Shown here: piece by piece, positions 17,419 through 26,361 of the stretch
How positions within the stretch are numbered: the first letter of the stretch is position 1
How the letters are laid out: each line of letters opens with the position of its first letter
Assembly: GCF_024053505.1 (NCBI RefSeq)
Contig: NZ_JAMXQS010000007.1
Span: 124,001-188,000, forward strand
Reading direction: 5' to 3'
Source of the DNA: Mesorhizobium liriopis
Lineage (GTDB): Bacteria; Pseudomonadota; Alphaproteobacteria; Rhizobiales; Rhizobiaceae
Length of the DNA stretch: 64,000 bases
Translations under genes and position numbers: made by a program
Notes under the pieces: model-generated
Seen by the model: only the letters and a program-made list of their open reading frames with translations
Databases searched by the model: none
Told to the model about the DNA's origin: nothing

Positions 17419-17885
17419 GCCGTCACCTTTGCGTCCGCCTGGCAGGCCAGTGCCGCGCCATCGGACAGATTCTCTGACATCACCTGAAGCCCATGGATCA
17501 GGGCCTTGCGCTCGTCGGGGGAGAGACCTTTGAGCGCTTCCTCATAAACATCGCCCGCCACGCTTCGGACCTCGTGGAGCACCGCGCGGCTCTTGTCGGT
17601 CGGATAAACGCTGCGCACGCGGCGATCGGTGGGATCGGGGCGGCGCTCGACCCAGCCGCCATCTTCCATGCGGTCGAGCAGGCGGGACACGCTGATCGGC
17701 TCGATTTCGAGCAGGTCGGCTAGCCGCGCCTGCGGCATGCCTTCGCTTTTCGCGACCAGAATCAGCGCGCGGCCTTGCGTCGCCGACAGGCTGCCATCGC
17801 TGATCCGCCGCTCGAAAGAGCGGCGCAGCAGGCGGGCCACATCGTGGACCAGCGGGCCTAAGCGTTCATAACCGGGCGATTCCAT
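17415..17885 (-). CDS. MarR-family repressor of the emrAB efflux operon
   Basis: A 156-residue winged-helix regulator: LSATQGRALILVAKSEGMPQARLADLLEIEPISVSRLLDRMEDGGWVERRPDPTDRRVRSVYPT is the canonical MarR DNA-binding region, flanked by dimerisation helices. It is the first gene of the efflux operon and almost certainly represses it until a ligand binds. Two ATGs are possible (17894 and 17885). I chose 17885 because it follows the predicted -10 box by 6 nt, implying a leaderless mRNA, whereas 17894 lies inside the operator-like palindrome. There is no ribosome-binding site at either. Confidence 0.85.
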   Translation of the reverse strand: MESPGYERLGPLVHDVARLLRRSFERRISDGSLSATQGRALILVAKSEGMPQARLADLLEIEPISVSRLLDRMEDGGWVERRPDPTDRRVRSVYPTDKSRAVLHEVRSVAGDVYEEALKGLSPDERKALIHGLQVMSENLSDGAALACQADAKVTA

Positions 17886-17891
17886 AAGCCA

Positions 17892-17919
17892 CATATAATA
17901 TATGCATGCTTACTATCAA
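17892..17919 (-). promoter_or_regulatory. marR-emrAB promoter with overlapping operator palindrome
   Basis: On the minus strand, TTGATA (17914-17919) and TATATG (17892-17897) are 16 bp apart. A perfect 13-bp palindrome CATATA-T-TATATG (17892-17904) covers the -10 region. A repressor dimer bound there would block RNA polymerase, consistent with autoregulation by the adjacent MarR protein. Confidence 0.6.
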
Positions 17920-17979
17920 GCGGTGATGGGCCCGGGTTCATCACATCATGCTGAATTGGCTAACGCTTCGTGATGCGGC

Positions 17980-18966
17980 TCAGCCACTGCCGATCAGGAT
18001 GCCGGCCGCGAGCACGAGGCCGCCGCCGAGCAAAACCTGAACCGCCGCGCGAAAGAACGGGGTTTCCATATAGCGGTTCTGGATCCAGACGATGGCCCAC
18101 AGTTCGGCGAAGACCACCACGAGCGCAAGCGCGGTCGCCGTCCAGAAGGATGGAATCAGATAGGGCAGGGCGTGGCCCAGGCCGCCGATCGCGGTCATCA
18201 CGCCGGACGCCAGCCCCCGCTTGAGCGGCGAACCACGGCCCGAAATCTTTCCGTCGTCATGGGCGGCTTCGGTGAAACCCATGGATATGCCGGCGCCGAC
18301 CGACGCCGAAAGCCCGATCAGAAATGTGGTCCACGGATCGCGTGTGGCAAAGGCGGTCGCGAAGATCGGGGCGAGCGTGGAAACCGAGCCGTCCATGAGC
18401 CCCGCGAGACCCGGCTGAACCCAGGTGAGAATGAACTGCCGGCGCTCGGCCAGATCCTCTTCCGAGCGGGTGTCGAGGGGCAGGTTTTCCTGTTCCAGTC
18501 TTTCGGCGGAGCGCATATGGCCGCTTTCGGCCGCAGCCAGGTCGCCCAGCAACTGGCGCGTCGCGGCATCCCCCGTTCGTCCTGCCGCGGCGAAGTAGAA
18601 GTCGCGCGCCTCCTTTTCCATGTTCGCGGCCTCGGCGCGGGTGCGCTCGAGACCGAGCGTCTCGACCAGCCAGACGGGGCGACGCGGGTAGAAATCGGCG
18701 ACATGCTCGCGCCGGACCGGCAGGATCACCTCGCCGAAGCGGCGGCGGTAGGCCTCGATCAGCCGACGGCGGTGCTCGTCCTCTTCCGCCGCCATGCCGT
18801 CGAACACGGCGGCGGATGCCGGATAGGTACTCCGCAGGCGCTCGGCATAGGTTGCGTAGATGCGGCCGTCCTCTTCCTCGGAGGAAATCGCCAAAGCGAG
18901 GATTTCCTGATCGGTCAGGCTGGCGAAAGGGCGTCTTCCGTCGAAGCGGAACCGGCTGAACATCAT
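17980..18966 (-). CDS. mbfA: Membrane-bound ferritin-like iron exporter
   Basis: The 328-residue protein joins an N-terminal erythrin/ferritin-like domain (about 1-165) to a C-terminal VIT1-type membrane domain (about 180-328, with WVQPGLAGLMDGSVSTLAPIFATAFAT). Di-iron ligands are visible as MAAEEDEHRR, NMEKEARDFY and AAESGHM. In Bradyrhizobium and Agrobacterium, MbfA exports iron and protects against iron and peroxide stress, and is repressed by Irr at low iron. I could not pick out an Irr (ICE) box. It follows the mgtC-like gene by 7 bp, so it is the last gene of a DUF1622-mgtC-mbfA unit. Confidence 0.9.
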   Translation of the reverse strand: MMFSRFRFDGRRPFASLTDQEILALAISSEEEDGRIYATYAERLRSTYPASAAVFDGMAAEEDEHRRRLIEAYRRRFGEVILPVRREHVADFYPRRPVWLVETLGLERTRAEAANMEKEARDFYFAAAGRTGDAATRQLLGDLAAAESGHMRSAERLEQENLPLDTRSEEDLAERRQFILTWVQPGLAGLMDGSVSTLAPIFATAFATRDPWTTFLIGLSASVGAGISMGFTEAAHDDGKISGRGSPLKRGLASGVMTAIGGLGHALPYLIPSFWTATALALVVVFAELWAIVWIQNRYMETPFFRAAVQVLLGGGLVLAAGILIGSG

Positions 18967-18973
18967 GATACGA

Positions 18974-19459
18974 TCATTCCCGCGCGTCGGGCTCCTGCTT
19001 GGCTTCCCTCACTTCATCGGGGAAACTGTCGGCCACGAAAAGGATGATGGCGGTGACAAGCCCGACCACGAGCCCCAGGCCCCAATAGTTCGTCGCGATC
19101 GCCAGTCCCAGCGCGCCGGTGATCCAGATGGCGGCGGCCGCCTTGATGCCCTTCACGTCGAAGCCGCTCTTGAAGATCACGGCGCCGCCCAGGAAACCGA
19201 TGCCCGACAGGAAGCCTTGCAGCGTGCGGCTGACCGAACTCGGATCGGTTTCGGCAAGACGCGTGGCGAGCAGCATATAGGTGGTGGAGCCCACCGCGAT
19301 CAGGATCATGCCGGCAATGCCGATGGCCTTGTGGTGCACACGCCGCTCGAAGCCGATCATGGCGCCGAGCAGGCCGGCGGCGAGAAGGCGCAGAAAGATG
19401 TCGAGCGCATCCTGTTCGAGCGTGTTCAACCCCAGCGCATGCAGGTCCCAGCCGGTCAT
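18974..19459 (-). CDS. MgtC/SapB-family membrane protein
   Basis: The 161-residue protein carries the MgtC/SapB core: LRLLAAGLLGAMIGFERRVHHKAIGIAGMILIAVGSTTYML, then LSGIGFLGGAVIFK and VKGIKAAAAIWITGALGLA, in about four to five spans. It lacks the C-terminal ACT-like domain of Salmonella MgtC. Family members affect magnesium and acid homeostasis, in some cases by inhibiting ATP synthase. Its ATG overlaps the DUF1622 stop (ATGA), and mbfA starts 7 bp downstream, so it probably belongs to an envelope ion-stress operon. A second, more distant paralogue is at 56756. Confidence 0.85.
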   Translation of the reverse strand: MTGWDLHALGLNTLEQDALDIFLRLLAAGLLGAMIGFERRVHHKAIGIAGMILIAVGSTTYMLLATRLAETDPSSVSRTLQGFLSGIGFLGGAVIFKSGFDVKGIKAAAAIWITGALGLAIATNYWGLGLVVGLVTAIILFVADSFPDEVREAKQEPDARE

Positions 19460-19848
19460 GACGCGGTCTCCTTGCGCTCGGGGCTCCACGGCCAGCGGCC
19501 TTCGATCTCGACGGTGAGCGAGGTGGACAGGAAGGTGCGGATCAGAACGATCAGCGCGAGGATCAGCACGTTCTGAAGCGTGGGTTCGACCGCGACCGTG
19601 CCGATGATGTCGGCGGCGACCAGGAGTTCCAGCCCCAAGAGGATGGTTCGCCCGAGCCTTTGGCGAAAGGCATGATAGGCGAGGTGGGCCGTATCGGACG
19701 AGCGCAGCAGCAAAAGCGCCTGAACCGCGGCGATCACCGCGCCCAGGACGATCACCGAAACGCCGGCCACCTCGACGCCGCGCGACACCCATTCGAGCGC
19801 GGCGTCGATCAGCCCGCCCCCGCCCCGTGCAATCACGGCTTCGCCCAT
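19456..19848 (-). CDS. DUF1622 membrane protein
   Basis: The 130-residue product has three hydrophobic spans (VAGVSVIVLGAVIAAVQALLLL; ILLGLELLVAADIIGTVAV; LQNVLILALIVLIRTFLSTSLTVEIEGRWPW), and LGLELLVAADIIGT is the hallmark of DUF1622 proteins. The function is unknown. GGAGAGG precedes the ATG. It is the first gene of the DUF1622-mgtC-mbfA set and is coupled to mgtC by a four-base overlap. fhs ends about 90 bp upstream on the same strand. Confidence 0.8.
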   Translation of the reverse strand: MGEAVIARGGGGLIDAALEWVSRGVEVAGVSVIVLGAVIAAVQALLLLRSSDTAHLAYHAFRQRLGRTILLGLELLVAADIIGTVAVEPTLQNVLILALIVLIRTFLSTSLTVEIEGRWPWSPERKETAS

Positions 19849-19940
19849 GATCCCTCTCCCCTTCTCGCTGCGCCGAAGGGGCGCCGCATCGAAAAGAATG
19901 GCGCGAAAACGGGGTTCCTCAAGCCTCCGGGTGCGAAGCT

Positions 19941-21620
19941 TTAGAACAAGCCCTCGATCTGTCCCTGTTCGTTGAGAAAGATCTTCTCCGAAGACGGCAC
20001 CCTGGGCAGGCCCGGCATGGTCATGATCTCCCCGCAGATGGCCACCACGAAGCCGGCACCCGCGGAAAGCCGCACTTCGCGGATCGGCACCACATGATCC
20101 ACCGGCGCGCCACGCAGGGCCGGATCGGTCGAGAAGGAATACTGCGTCTTTGCCATGCAGACGGGCAGGTTGCCGTAGCCCGCCGCTTCCCAGGCATGGA
20201 GCTGGTCGCGCACGGGCTTGTCGGCGATGGCTTCCAGCCCGCGATAGATGCGCTTCACGACCGTATCCATCTTGTCGAACAGCTTCATCTCGTCGGGATA
20301 AAGCGGCGCGAACTGCGCGGCGCCGGATTCGGCCAGCTGCACCACCTTGTGCGCCAGCTCCTCGATGCCCGCCGAGCCGTTCGCCCAGTGCTTGCACAGA
20401 ATGGCTTCCGCGCCGAGAGACGCCACGAAATCCTTCATCGCCTGGATTTCGGCGTCGGTGTCGGCGGTAAAGTGGTTGACCGCGACCACAACCGGCACGC
20501 CGAACTGCTTCACGTTCTCGATGTGGCGGCCGAGATTGGCGCACCCCTTTTTCACGGCCTCGACGTTCTCGTGGCCGAGATCGTCCTTCTTCACGCCGCC
20601 ATTCATCTTCATCGCGCGTACGGTCGCGACGATGACGGCGGCGGCCGGCTTCAGACCAGCCTTGCGGCATTTGATGTCGAAGAATTTTTCCGCGCCGAGA
20701 TCGGCGCCAAAGCCCGCTTCGGTCACCACATAGTCGGCGAGCTTGAGCGCGGTGGTCGTCGCCACCACCGAATTGCAGCCATGGGCGATATTCGCGAATG
20801 GCCCGCCATGGACGAAGGCCGGGTTGTTCTCGAGCGTTTGCACGAGGTTGGGCTGCATCGCGTCCTTCAAGAGAACCGCCATGGCACCGTCAGCCTTGAG
20901 GTCGCGCGCGAAGACCGGGCTCTTGTCGCGGCGATAGGCGACGATGATGTCGCCGAGCCGCTTTTCGAGGTCCTCCAGATCGCGCGACAGGCACAGGATC
21001 GCCATCACCTCGGACGCCACCGTGATGTCGAAGCCCGCTTCGCGCGGGTAGCCGTTGGCGACGCCGCCGAGCGAGGTCACCACCGAGCGCAGCGCGCGGT
21101 CGTTCATGTCCATCACGCGGCGCCACGTCACGCGGCGCGTGTCGATCTCAAGCTCATTGCCCCAATAGATGTGGTTGTCGACCAGCGCAGAGAGCAGGTT
21201 GTGGGCGGTCGTGATCGCGTGGAAATCGCCGGTGAAATGGAGGTTCATGTCCTCCATCGGCACGATCTGCGCATGGCCGCCGCCGGCCGCGCCCCCTTTG
21301 ACGCCGAAATTGGGGCCGAGCGAGGCTTCGCGGATGCAGGTGATGGCGCGCTTGCCGATGCGGTTGAGCCCGTCGCTCAGGCCCACCGTGGTCGTGGTCT
21401 TGCCTTCGCCGGCCGGTGTGGGGTTGATGGCCGTCACGAGGATCAGCTTGCCGTCGGGCTTGTTCTCGAGGCCCTTGATGAAGCGCGCTGAAATCTTCGC
21501 CTTGTCGTGACCGTATGGAACCAGGTCCTCGGCCGGAATGCCGAGTTTCGCGCCGATCTCGGTGATCGGCCTCTTATGCGCTGCGCGCGCGATCTCGATG
21601 TCTGTCTTGAACTCGGCCAT
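19941..21620 (-). CDS. fhs: Formate-tetrahydrofolate ligase
   Basis: A 559-residue cytoplasmic enzyme that makes 10-formyltetrahydrofolate from formate, ATP and THF, feeding one-carbon metabolism. The P-loop-like [16 protein letters not shown] is near residue 65, followed by [22 protein letters not shown] and HFTGDFHAI, all characteristic of the family, and the length is standard. AGGGGAAG lies just before the ATG. A promoter is visible at 21680-21708, so fhs is transcribed on its own. Its presence suggests use of formate from, for example, choline or sarcosine demethylation; that link is only suggestive. Confidence 0.97.
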   Translation of the reverse strand: MAEFKTDIEIARAAHKRPITEIGAKLGIPAEDLVPYGHDKAKISARFIKGLENKPDGKLILVTAINPTPAGEGKTTTTVGLSDGLNRIGKRAITCIREASLGPNFGVKGGAAGGGHAQIVPMEDMNLHFTGDFHAITTAHNLLSALVDNHIYWGNELEIDTRRVTWRRVMDMNDRALRSVVTSLGGVANGYPREAGFDITVASEVMAILCLSRDLEDLEKRLGDIIVAYRRDKSPVFARDLKADGAMAVLLKDAMQPNLVQTLENNPAFVHGGPFANIAHGCNSVVATTTALKLADYVVTEAGFGADLGAEKFFDIKCRKAGLKPAAAVIVATVRAMKMNGGVKKDDLGHENVEAVKKGCANLGRHIENVKQFGVPVVVAVNHFTADTDAEIQAMKDFVASLGAEAILCKHWANGSAGIEELAHKVVQLAESGAAQFAPLYPDEMKLFDKMDTVVKRIYRGLEAIADKPVRDQLHAWEAAGYGNLPVCMAKTQYSFSTDPALRGAPVDHVVPIREVRLSAGAGFVVAICGEIMTMPGLPRVPSSEKIFLNEQGQIEGLF

Positions 21621-21679
21621 TTCTTCCCCTCGTTTGTTTTTCCGAGGCGATGCTTTGGTGCACCGCTCAACAAATGAAA

Positions 21680-21708
21680 GGAATAAGGGCAGCGATTGAT
21701 GCCGTCAA
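21680..21708 (-). promoter_or_regulatory. Promoter of fhs
   Basis: On the minus strand, TTGACG (21703-21708) and TATTCC (21680-21685) are spaced by 17 bp, about 60 bp upstream of the fhs ATG and downstream of the DUF2333 stop codon. Confidence 0.55.
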
Positions 21709-21734
21709 AGCGCTATTCGCATCAGGGAAAACGC

Positions 21735-22910
21735 TCAGCGCTCCAGCACCGAGCGCGTTTCTTCCAGCACCGCGTTCACGCGCAGGACATAGGCGTTGAT
21801 GGTGGCAAGGTGGGAGGGCATCAGGATGCTGTCTTCCGCGCCGTTGGCGATGATCGCGGGCTGAACGCGCAGGGCACGCGCGAGCTGTTCCTCGAGGCGG
21901 GTCCAGAGCTGGGTCAGGCCGCGCTGGGCGATCACGTCGCGGAAGTCGGCATGGGCCGCAGTCAGCACGCCGTAATAGCCGTACAGTTGGCCATAGGCGA
22001 ACCAGAAGCGGTCGTCGGCACGCGTGTCGAACCAGCCGCCGTCATAATTCTCGGAGCGCTCGGACAGGATCGCGGCGGTGGAGCCGAGATCGTTGGACAC
22101 GCGGTCGATGAAGCGGGCGAGATTGTCGGCGCGGGCATCGAACACGGCTTCGCATTTCTGCAAGCGGTCGTTGAAAGCGCGCAGTGAGGTGATGGCCGAA
22201 CGGTAATAGGTCGGCGTCGGCGTGCGAAGCCAGGGCGGGGTCGCGCCGAGATACCAAGTTTCCTCGTCGAATTGCAGATCGCCGCGCGCCTTTTGCAGGT
22301 CGTTGTCGATGGAGGAGGTGGCGCGCACCCGGCCCAAGACTTCGACGAGTTCGGTGGACGTGCGCCGTGCCGCCTGGTTGATGCCGCGCTGGAAGGCCGC
22401 CTTGTTGTCGAAGAAGGGCGTGCGGTCCCAGTCGAGGCCGAAGAAGCCGAGCTTGTAGAGCACCATGGAGGAGACCCATGGGTTCTGGTTCACGTTGAAA
22501 TCGGTGAGATCGGCGGTGACGCGCACGATCTGCGAACTCAAACAGGTGCGGGCCGCCCCTTCGCCGGCGGTCGCCGCATCGGCCGCGGCCGGCGCCGTCG
22601 CGCCTGTTTCAGGCACCACGGCCTGACCCACCGGCTGGCCGGCATCGGCATTGGCCGCGTTGACGCCATAGGCCTGCGCATAGAGAGGATCGAAATTCGT
22701 CCAGCGCTGGGTGGTCCAGAAGAAATAGCCGTAAAGCCCGACGACGAGCACGAGCAATGCGCCGAGCACCGCCTTCAGGATCAGCCCGCGCGTGCCGTAC
22801 CAGCGCCCGAGCCAGAGGAAAGGCCAGAGGATCAGCCCGACCAGATAACCGATGCCGCGTCCGATCCAGTAGAACAGGCGGGTGAAGAATGAGATGATCG
22901 GATCGAGCAT
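21735..22910 (-). CDS. DUF2333 inner-membrane protein
   Basis: The 391-residue product opens with an amphipathic/aromatic stretch (FFTRLFYWIGRGIGYLVGLILWPFLWLGRWYG) and a membrane span (LILKAVLGALLVLVVGLYGYFFW) and then has a large periplasmic domain. The segment TRWTNFDPLYAQAYG to CLSSQIVRVTADLTDFNVNQNPWVSSMVLYKLGFFGLDWDRTPFFDNKAAFQRGINQAARR is that of DUF2333 proteins. An Ala/Pro-rich linker lies near residues 85-115. The function is unknown. The gene diverges from choX. Confidence 0.78.
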   Translation of the reverse strand: MLDPIISFFTRLFYWIGRGIGYLVGLILWPFLWLGRWYGTRGLILKAVLGALLVLVVGLYGYFFWTTQRWTNFDPLYAQAYGVNAANADAGQPVGQAVVPETGATAPAAADAATAGEGAARTCLSSQIVRVTADLTDFNVNQNPWVSSMVLYKLGFFGLDWDRTPFFDNKAAFQRGINQAARRTSTELVEVLGRVRATSSIDNDLQKARGDLQFDEETWYLGATPPWLRTPTPTYYRSAITSLRAFNDRLQKCEAVFDARADNLARFIDRVSNDLGSTAAILSERSENYDGGWFDTRADDRFWFAYGQLYGYYGVLTAAHADFRDVIAQRGLTQLWTRLEEQLARALRVQPAIIANGAEDSILMPSHLATINAYVLRVNAVLEETRSVLER

Positions 22911-23161
22911 GGGCAGTCGTCGGCTTTCGGTCAGTCACGCGGCTGTGAGCAGCGGAGATAGGGTGCGGGAGGGCTCACAACAATCTCCTGCGGGTATCTC
23001 CTGCGGGCGATTGGTCTTCGCACGGCAGGGAATGACGTGCTCCGTGCCTTGAACCGCGCGCCAAATGGTGATTGCTTGACGCATTCAGGCGGAACATCGT
23101 TTCAGCCGATCCATTCGCAGCCTTGGGCTCTCGCCAAGGCCAATCAGGGGGATTTCCGATC

Positions 23162-24100
23162 ATGCGCCACCAAACCGTTCTCGCCGCTCTGGCACTGTCC
23201 GCGCTCGCGGTGCCGGCGCTCGCCGCCGAGCCCGAAGCCTGCAAGACCGTGCGCTTCTCGGATGTCGGCTGGACCGACATCACCGCCACCACCGCGACCG
23301 CGTCCGTGGTGCTCGAAGCGCTCGGCTATACGCCCGAAACGCAGATCCTGTCGGTGCCGGTGACCTATTCCTCGCTGTCGAGCAAGGACATCGACGTGTT
23401 CCTCGGCAACTGGATGCCGACCATGGAAGCCGACATCAAGCCATACCTCGAAAACAAGACGGTCGAGACGCTGCGCACCAATCTCGAAGGCGCGAAATAC
23501 ACGCTGGCCGTGCCCGAATACACCTATAGCCAAGGCCTCAAGAGCTTTGCCGATATCGCGAAGTTCAAGGACAAGCTCGACAACAAGATCTACGGCATCG
23601 AGGCCGGCAATGACGGCAACCGCCTGATCCAGACCATGATCGACGGCGACAAGTTTGGGCTGAAGGGCTTCGAACTGGTGGAAAGCTCGGAAGCGGGCAT
23701 GCTTTCGGCGGTGCAGAAGGCAGGCGGCTCGAAGCAGGACGTGGTCTTCCTCGGCTGGGAGCCGCATCCGATGAACGCCAACATCAAGATGAAATATCTG
23801 GAAGGCGGCGACGAGGTGTTCGGGCCGAACTATGGCGGTGCCATCGTCGCTACCAATGTGCGCGCGGGCTATACGAGCGAGTGCCCGAATGTCGGCAAGT
23901 TCCTGCAGAATCTGTCCTTTTCCTTGCCGATGGAAAACGAGATCATGGGCAAGATCCTGAACGACGGGGCCGAGGGCAAGGCGGCCGCGACCGAGTGGCT
24001 CAAGGCCAACCCGGATGCGGTGACGCCATGGCTTTCGGGCGTGACGACCTTCGATGGCGGTGACGCCGCGGCGGCGGTGAAGACCGCGCTCGGCTCTTAA
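23162..24100 (+). CDS. choX: Choline ABC transporter substrate-binding protein
   Basis: A 312-residue periplasmic protein with a signal peptide (residues 1-21, ending PALAA). The aromatic residues that form the choline box in S. meliloti ChoX are recognisable: VGWTDIT, GNWMPTM, YTYSQG and LGWEPHPMN. It delivers choline to the ChoWV permease; choline serves as carbon source and glycine betaine precursor. CAGGGGG precedes the ATG. An 11-bp tandem direct repeat (TCTCCTGCGGG twice, about 22984-23007) lies upstream between it and the divergent DUF2333 gene. A terminator separates it from choW. Confidence 0.93.
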   Translation: MRHQTVLAALALSALAVPALAAEPEACKTVRFSDVGWTDITATTATASVVLEALGYTPETQILSVPVTYSSLSSKDIDVFLGNWMPTMEADIKPYLENKTVETLRTNLEGAKYTLAVPEYTYSQGLKSFADIAKFKDKLDNKIYGIEAGNDGNRLIQTMIDGDKFGLKGFELVESSEAGMLSAVQKAGGSKQDVVFLGWEPHPMNANIKMKYLEGGDEVFGPNYGGAIVATNVRAGYTSECPNVGKFLQNLSFSLPMENEIMGKILNDGAEGKAAATEWLKANPDAVTPWLSGVTTFDGGDAAAAVKTALGS

Positions 24101-24118
24101 CCTTTCGCTCTTATTCAG

Positions 24119-24155
24119 ACGGCGCCGCGCATTTTTTCGAGCGGCGCCGTTTTCT
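24119..24155 (+). terminator. Intercistronic terminator between choX and choW
   Basis: ACGGCGCCGC (24119-24128) pairs perfectly with GCGGCGCCGT (24141-24150), followed by TTTCTC. It lies 19 bp after the choX stop codon and before choW. It would lower expression of the permease genes relative to the binding protein, or stabilise the choX message. Confidence 0.8.
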
Positions 24156-24235
24156 CATTCATCAATGCTGCCGCAATTTTGGGCGCAAAACCGCTGCACA
24201 GTTTCGCTGGACTTGCGATGGGAGGACCCGCTCCA

Positions 24236-25087
24236 TTGAATTGGCTGCCTGAAATCCTTTCCGAGAAGATCCCCGTCGGGCGATGGGGCAAGCTCTTCTT
24301 CGATTTCCTGACGGCCAATTTCGCGTGGTTCTTCGACTCGATCGCCAGCGCGCTTTCTTCCGTGCTGGGCGGCGCGTCCGCCTATCTCCTGATGGTCCCG
24401 CCGCTCGTGCTGGTGATCCTGATCGCGGCCCTTGCCTGGTTTCTCCAGCGTTCGTGGAAGCTCGCGCTCGGCGTCGCGCTCGGGCTGCTCTTCATCATCA
24501 ATCAGGGGCTCTGGAAGGAAACCATCGAAACGGTGGTGCTGGTGGTTTCGGCCGCCGCCGCTTCCATGGCCATCGGCGTGCCCGTCGGCATCTGGGCCGC
24601 ACACAATCCGCGTGTGTACCACCTGCTCCAGCCGGTGCTGGACCTGATGCAGACCATGCCGACCTTCGTTTATCTCATTCCCGTGCTGATCCTGTTCGGG
24701 CTGGGTGTCGCGCCCGGGCTGATCGTCACCGTGATCTTCGCGGCCCCTGCGCCGATCCGTTTGACCTATCTCGGCATCACCTCGGTGCCCAAACCCATGC
24801 TCGAAGCGGGCGAGGCGTTCGGGGCTACCAGGCGGCAACTGCTCTGGAAGGTGGAACTGCCGGCAGCCCTTCCCACCATCATGGCGGGGCTGACCCAGTG
24901 CATCATGCTGTCGCTGTCCATGGTGGTGATCGCGGCGCTTATCGGGGCCAACGGGCTCGGCAAGCCGGTGGTGCGGGCGCTGAATTCGGTCAACATCCCG
25001 CTCGGGCTCGAAGCGGGCTTGGCCATCGTCGTGCTCGCCATCATCCTCGACCGGATGAGCCGCATCGGCGGAGGTGTTCGCCGATGA
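24236..25087 (+). CDS. choW: Choline ABC transporter permease
   Basis: A 283-residue ProW/OpuAB-type permease with about six spans and the cytoplasmic EAA loop (LEAGEAFGATRRQLLWKVELPAALPTIMAGL). With ChoX and ChoV it imports choline. I chose TTG at 24236 because GGGAGGA lies about 10 bp upstream and the resulting length matches S. meliloti ChoW; ATG 24218 would place that ribosome-binding site inside the gene. The stop overlaps the choV start (ATGA). Confidence 0.88.
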   Translation: MNWLPEILSEKIPVGRWGKLFFDFLTANFAWFFDSIASALSSVLGGASAYLLMVPPLVLVILIAALAWFLQRSWKLALGVALGLLFIINQGLWKETIETVVLVVSAAAASMAIGVPVGIWAAHNPRVYHLLQPVLDLMQTMPTFVYLIPVLILFGLGVAPGLIVTVIFAAPAPIRLTYLGITSVPKPMLEAGEAFGATRRQLLWKVELPAALPTIMAGLTQCIMLSLSMVVIAALIGANGLGKPVVRALNSVNIPLGLEAGLAIVVLAIILDRMSRIGGGVRR

Positions 25088-26286
25088 CCAGTGCTCCCGT
25101 GACCCATGCCGTCGAATTCAAGGACGTCGATATCGTTTTCGGCGAGGAGCAGCGCCGGGCGCTGGCGATGATCGACCAAGGCGCGAGCCGCGAGCAGATC
25201 CTGCGCGAAACCGGTGCCGTGCTCGGCTGCGCGGGCGCGAGCCTCGCGATCGCCGAGGGCGAGATTTCGGTGCTGATGGGCCTGTCGGGTTCGGGCAAGT
25301 CCACGCTTCTGCGCGCGGTCAACCTTCTCAACGTGCCCTCGCGGGGTACGGTGATGGTCAAGGACGGCGACCGCGCCGTCGATGTGACGGCTTGCGACAA
25401 GGCAACGCTGCGGCGCATCCGGCAGGAGCGTGTGGCGATGGTCTTCCAGCAATTCGCGCTTTTGCCCTGGCGCACGGTGGCCGAGAATGTCGGCTTCGGG
25501 CTTGAATTGGCCGGCGTCTCCGCATCCGAGCGCAAGGAGCGCGTGGCGCGCCAGTTGCAGCTCGTCGGTCTCGACCAGTGGGCGGGCAAATATGCGCATG
25601 AACTGTCGGGCGGCATGCAGCAGCGCGTGGGCCTGGCGCGCGCCTTCGCCACCGAAGCGCCGATCCTGCTCATGGACGAACCCTTTTCCGCGCTCGATCC
25701 CCTGATCCGCACCAAGCTTCAGGACGAGTTGCTGCAGCTGCAGAAGACGCTGAGGAAGACGATCATCTTCGTGTCCCACGACCTCGAGGAAGCGCTCAAG
25801 ATCGGCAACCGCATTTCCATCATGGAGGGCGGGCGCATCGTGCAGACCGGTGCGCCGGAAGAGATCGTCCTGAAACCCGCCAACGATTATGTGCGCGAGT
25901 TCATTTCCAACGTGAACCCGATGTCGGTGCTGACCGCCTGGAACGTGATGCGCGACCGGCGCGATCTGGAGCCTGCCGGCGAGGATGGCTGGCTCTGGCT
26001 CGACCGCCGCAACACCACGCGCTTCAAGGTCGGCCCGGACGGGTTGGTGGTCGCCGCCGAACGCGAGGGCCGCCCCGCCGCCTGGGTTTCGTGCGACGAC
26101 CTCGACGCGCTGCCGGCCGACGCGCCTTTCGTGTTCTGGGCCAGCCCCGGGACGCCACTCAAAACCGTGATGCTCGCCATGCACCGCTCGCAGACCGCGC
26201 CCGTGGCACTGCTGGACGACACGTCGCGGTTCGTGGGGGCGATCGGGATAAGGGACGTGCTGCAGGGGGTGCTGCGGCGGAGTTAG
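25084..26286 (+). CDS. choV: Choline ABC transporter ATP-binding protein
   Basis: The 400-residue protein has an ABC domain with Walker A GLSGSGKST (about residue 65), signature LSGGMQQRVGLARA and Walker B ILLMDEPFSALDP, followed by the H-loop FVSHD. The C-terminal 120 residues form a CBS-type regulatory region, as in OpuAA/ProV proteins. It powers ChoXWV choline uptake. The stop is 76 bp before ccmC on the same strand, with no terminator evident between, so readthrough into the cytochrome c genes is possible. Confidence 0.93.
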   Translation: MTSAPVTHAVEFKDVDIVFGEEQRRALAMIDQGASREQILRETGAVLGCAGASLAIAEGEISVLMGLSGSGKSTLLRAVNLLNVPSRGTVMVKDGDRAVDVTACDKATLRRIRQERVAMVFQQFALLPWRTVAENVGFGLELAGVSASERKERVARQLQLVGLDQWAGKYAHELSGGMQQRVGLARAFATEAPILLMDEPFSALDPLIRTKLQDELLQLQKTLRKTIIFVSHDLEEALKIGNRISIMEGGRIVQTGAPEEIVLKPANDYVREFISNVNPMSVLTAWNVMRDRRDLEPAGEDGWLWLDRRNTTRFKVGPDGLVVAAEREGRPAAWVSCDDLDALPADAPFVFWASPGTPLKTVMLAMHRSQTAPVALLDDTSRFVGAIGIRDVLQGVLRRS

Positions 26287-26361
26287 GGGCTGCGGCCTTT
26301 GGTCGATTGCCTCCGCACTTTCCAGCCCGTAAAAACTCCCCATAAACGCCGGACCGGAACC

